Assembly: GCA_001805655.1 (NCBI GenBank)
Contig: MHGR01000034.1
Coordinates: 2,800-8,382 of the forward strand
Length of the DNA: 5,583 bases
Direction: 5' to 3'
Source: Omnitrophica WOR_2 bacterium RIFCSPHIGHO2_02_FULL_52_10
GTDB lineage: Bacteria; Omnitrophota; Gorgyraeia; Zapsychrales; Zapsychraceae
Position 1 is the first letter of the stretch. Every line of letters begins with the position of its first letter. Under the pieces are notes generated by a model, which ran no database searches, was not told the DNA's origin, and saw nothing but the letters and a program-made list of their open reading frames with translations. Below, piece after piece: positions 4,830-5,583 of this stretch. The position numbers and the translations under genes were made by a program.

Positions 4830-5583
4830 AACTCTGCTATTGTTAACCGTTGTATTAGCGTTTTCTTTCGTCATGCCAAAGCCAGCCTCAGCCGACCCTA
4901 AAATAAAACAACCCAACGTGAGCGGACAGTTCTATGATGCCAATGCCAGGCGCCTGGCCGCTGATATCGACAAATATTTTCATGAGGCCAAGACGGAGCC
5001 TTCCGGCCGGCGCATCGATATCATCATTGCCCCGCATGCCGGTTATATGTATTCCGGCGGTGTGGCGGCCTATAGTTTCAAGTCGGTCAGCCAAAGACAG
5101 GTGAAAACGGTCGTGATCCTTGCCCCCAGCCATTATGTCGGGTTTGACGGGATATCGGTCTGGGAAGAGGGAGGATTCGAAACGCCGCTGGGAGTTGTTC
5201 CTGTCAACGAGCAATTCGCCAAGCAACTGATCGCGTCCCATGAGAAGTTTTATTTTGCTCCCCGCGCATTCGAGGCGGAGCATTCCCTGGAGGTGGAGAT
5301 CCCGTTTTTGCAAAAGACCTTTAAAGATTTCAAAATTGTTCCCGTCATCATGGGGCAGCCGAGCTTTGAATTATTGGGCGCATTCGCCAAATCCTTGAAC
5401 AAGATCATCGGGGACCGCAGCGATGTGCTTATTGTGGTCAGTTCCGACCTGTCGCACTATCATGACGATGCTTTTGCTCGGACGATGGATCGGCACACCC
5501 TTGCGGCCGTCCAGGCCCTGGAGGCCGAGCAGGTCTGGAATGAGTGCCGGGCCCGCACCATGGAAATGTGTGGCTGTGTTCCG
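4822..5583 (+). CDS. MEMO-family protein (AmmeMemoRadiSam system protein B), exported, 3' truncated by window end
   Basis: The frame is open from ATG 4822 to the last base: 254 residues without a stop, so the C-terminus lies outside the window. The MEMO/LigB-related fold is clear from PNVSGQFY (31-38), IIAPHAGYMYSGG (68-80), LAPSHYVGFDG (100-110), ETPLGVVPV (120-128), AEHSLEVEIPFLQ (152-164), VPVIMG (173-178), SSDLSHY (207-213) and MCGCVP at the end. Human MEMO1's metal-site residues H49, H81, H192 and C244 appear to correspond to H72, H104, H212 and C250. Bacterial members usually sit with AMMECR1 and a radical SAM protein; these may follow downstream. Residues 1-24 look like a cleavable signal peptide (MSKT, a hydrophobic core, ASA before D25), which would place it in the periplasm; human MEMO1 has no such leader. 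The start overlaps the MauE-like gene by 8 bases, suggesting coupling. Biochemical function is unknown for the system. Confidence 0.93.
   Translation, partial: MSKTLLLLTVVLAFSFVMPKPASADPKIKQPNVSGQFYDANARRLAADIDKYFHEAKTEPSGRRIDIIIAPHAGYMYSGGVAAYSFKSVSQRQVKTVVILAPSHYVGFDGISVWEEGGFETPLGVVPVNEQFAKQLIASHEKFYFAPRAFEAEHSLEVEIPFLQKTFKDFKIVPVIMGQPSFELLGAFAKSLNKIIGDRSDVLIVVSSDLSHYHDDAFARTMDRHTLAAVQALEAEQVWNECRARTMEMCGCVP

Noticed and set aside
4888..5313. Minus-strand open frame of 141 codons opposite the last gene
   Set aside because: The plus strand encodes a clear MEMO protein with intact motifs across the same bases, so the antisense frame is a by-product.
1..5583. CRISPR arrays, tRNA/rRNA genes, insertion sequences, attachment sites
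   Set aside because: No direct-repeat array, cloverleaf-like or rRNA sequence, transposase motif or terminal repeat pair was seen in the window.

Overview
The window comes from a bacterium with an outer membrane. It carries a LAB_N-type membrane protein linked to lipid A glycosylation, a probable lipoprotein, and exported redox proteins. Base composition looks roughly balanced. The layout (GT2 + LAB_N, ATP-type PEP carboxykinase, DsbA-like + MauE-like + MEMO) would fit Omnitrophota or a deltaproteobacterial-type lineage, but this is a weak guess with no marker gene behind it. All recognised genes are on the + strand.

Region 1 (1-762) holds the end of a family 2 glycosyltransferase. It overlaps by one base a small LAB_N-domain membrane protein. 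The pair is typical of machinery that loads a sugar onto a polyprenyl phosphate for transfer to lipid A or another envelope acceptor.

Region 2 (763-1564) begins with a good sigma70-like promoter, followed by a small glycine-zipper lipoprotein with an odd two-knuckle Cys tail and a probable terminator. Next come a 69-residue two-helix membrane protein of unknown function and a gap containing an inverted repeat and a possible promoter.

Region 3 (1565-3686) carries a receiver-only response regulator 30 bases ahead of a complete ATP-dependent PEP carboxykinase (pckA). The two are probably co-transcribed and end at an intrinsic terminator.

Region 4 (3687-5583) starts with an AT-rich leader holding a nested inverted repeat. 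Three overlapping genes follow: a membrane-anchored DsbA-like thiol oxidoreductase (CPAC), a MauE/DoxX-like membrane protein with a CGC motif, and a MEMO-family protein with an apparent signal peptide, cut by the window end. The overlaps (11 and 8 bases) suggest translational coupling. The most interesting idea here is a periplasmic thiol-redox module, with MauE in the role normally held by DsbB or VKOR, tied to an exported member of the poorly understood AMMECR1/MEMO/radical SAM system.
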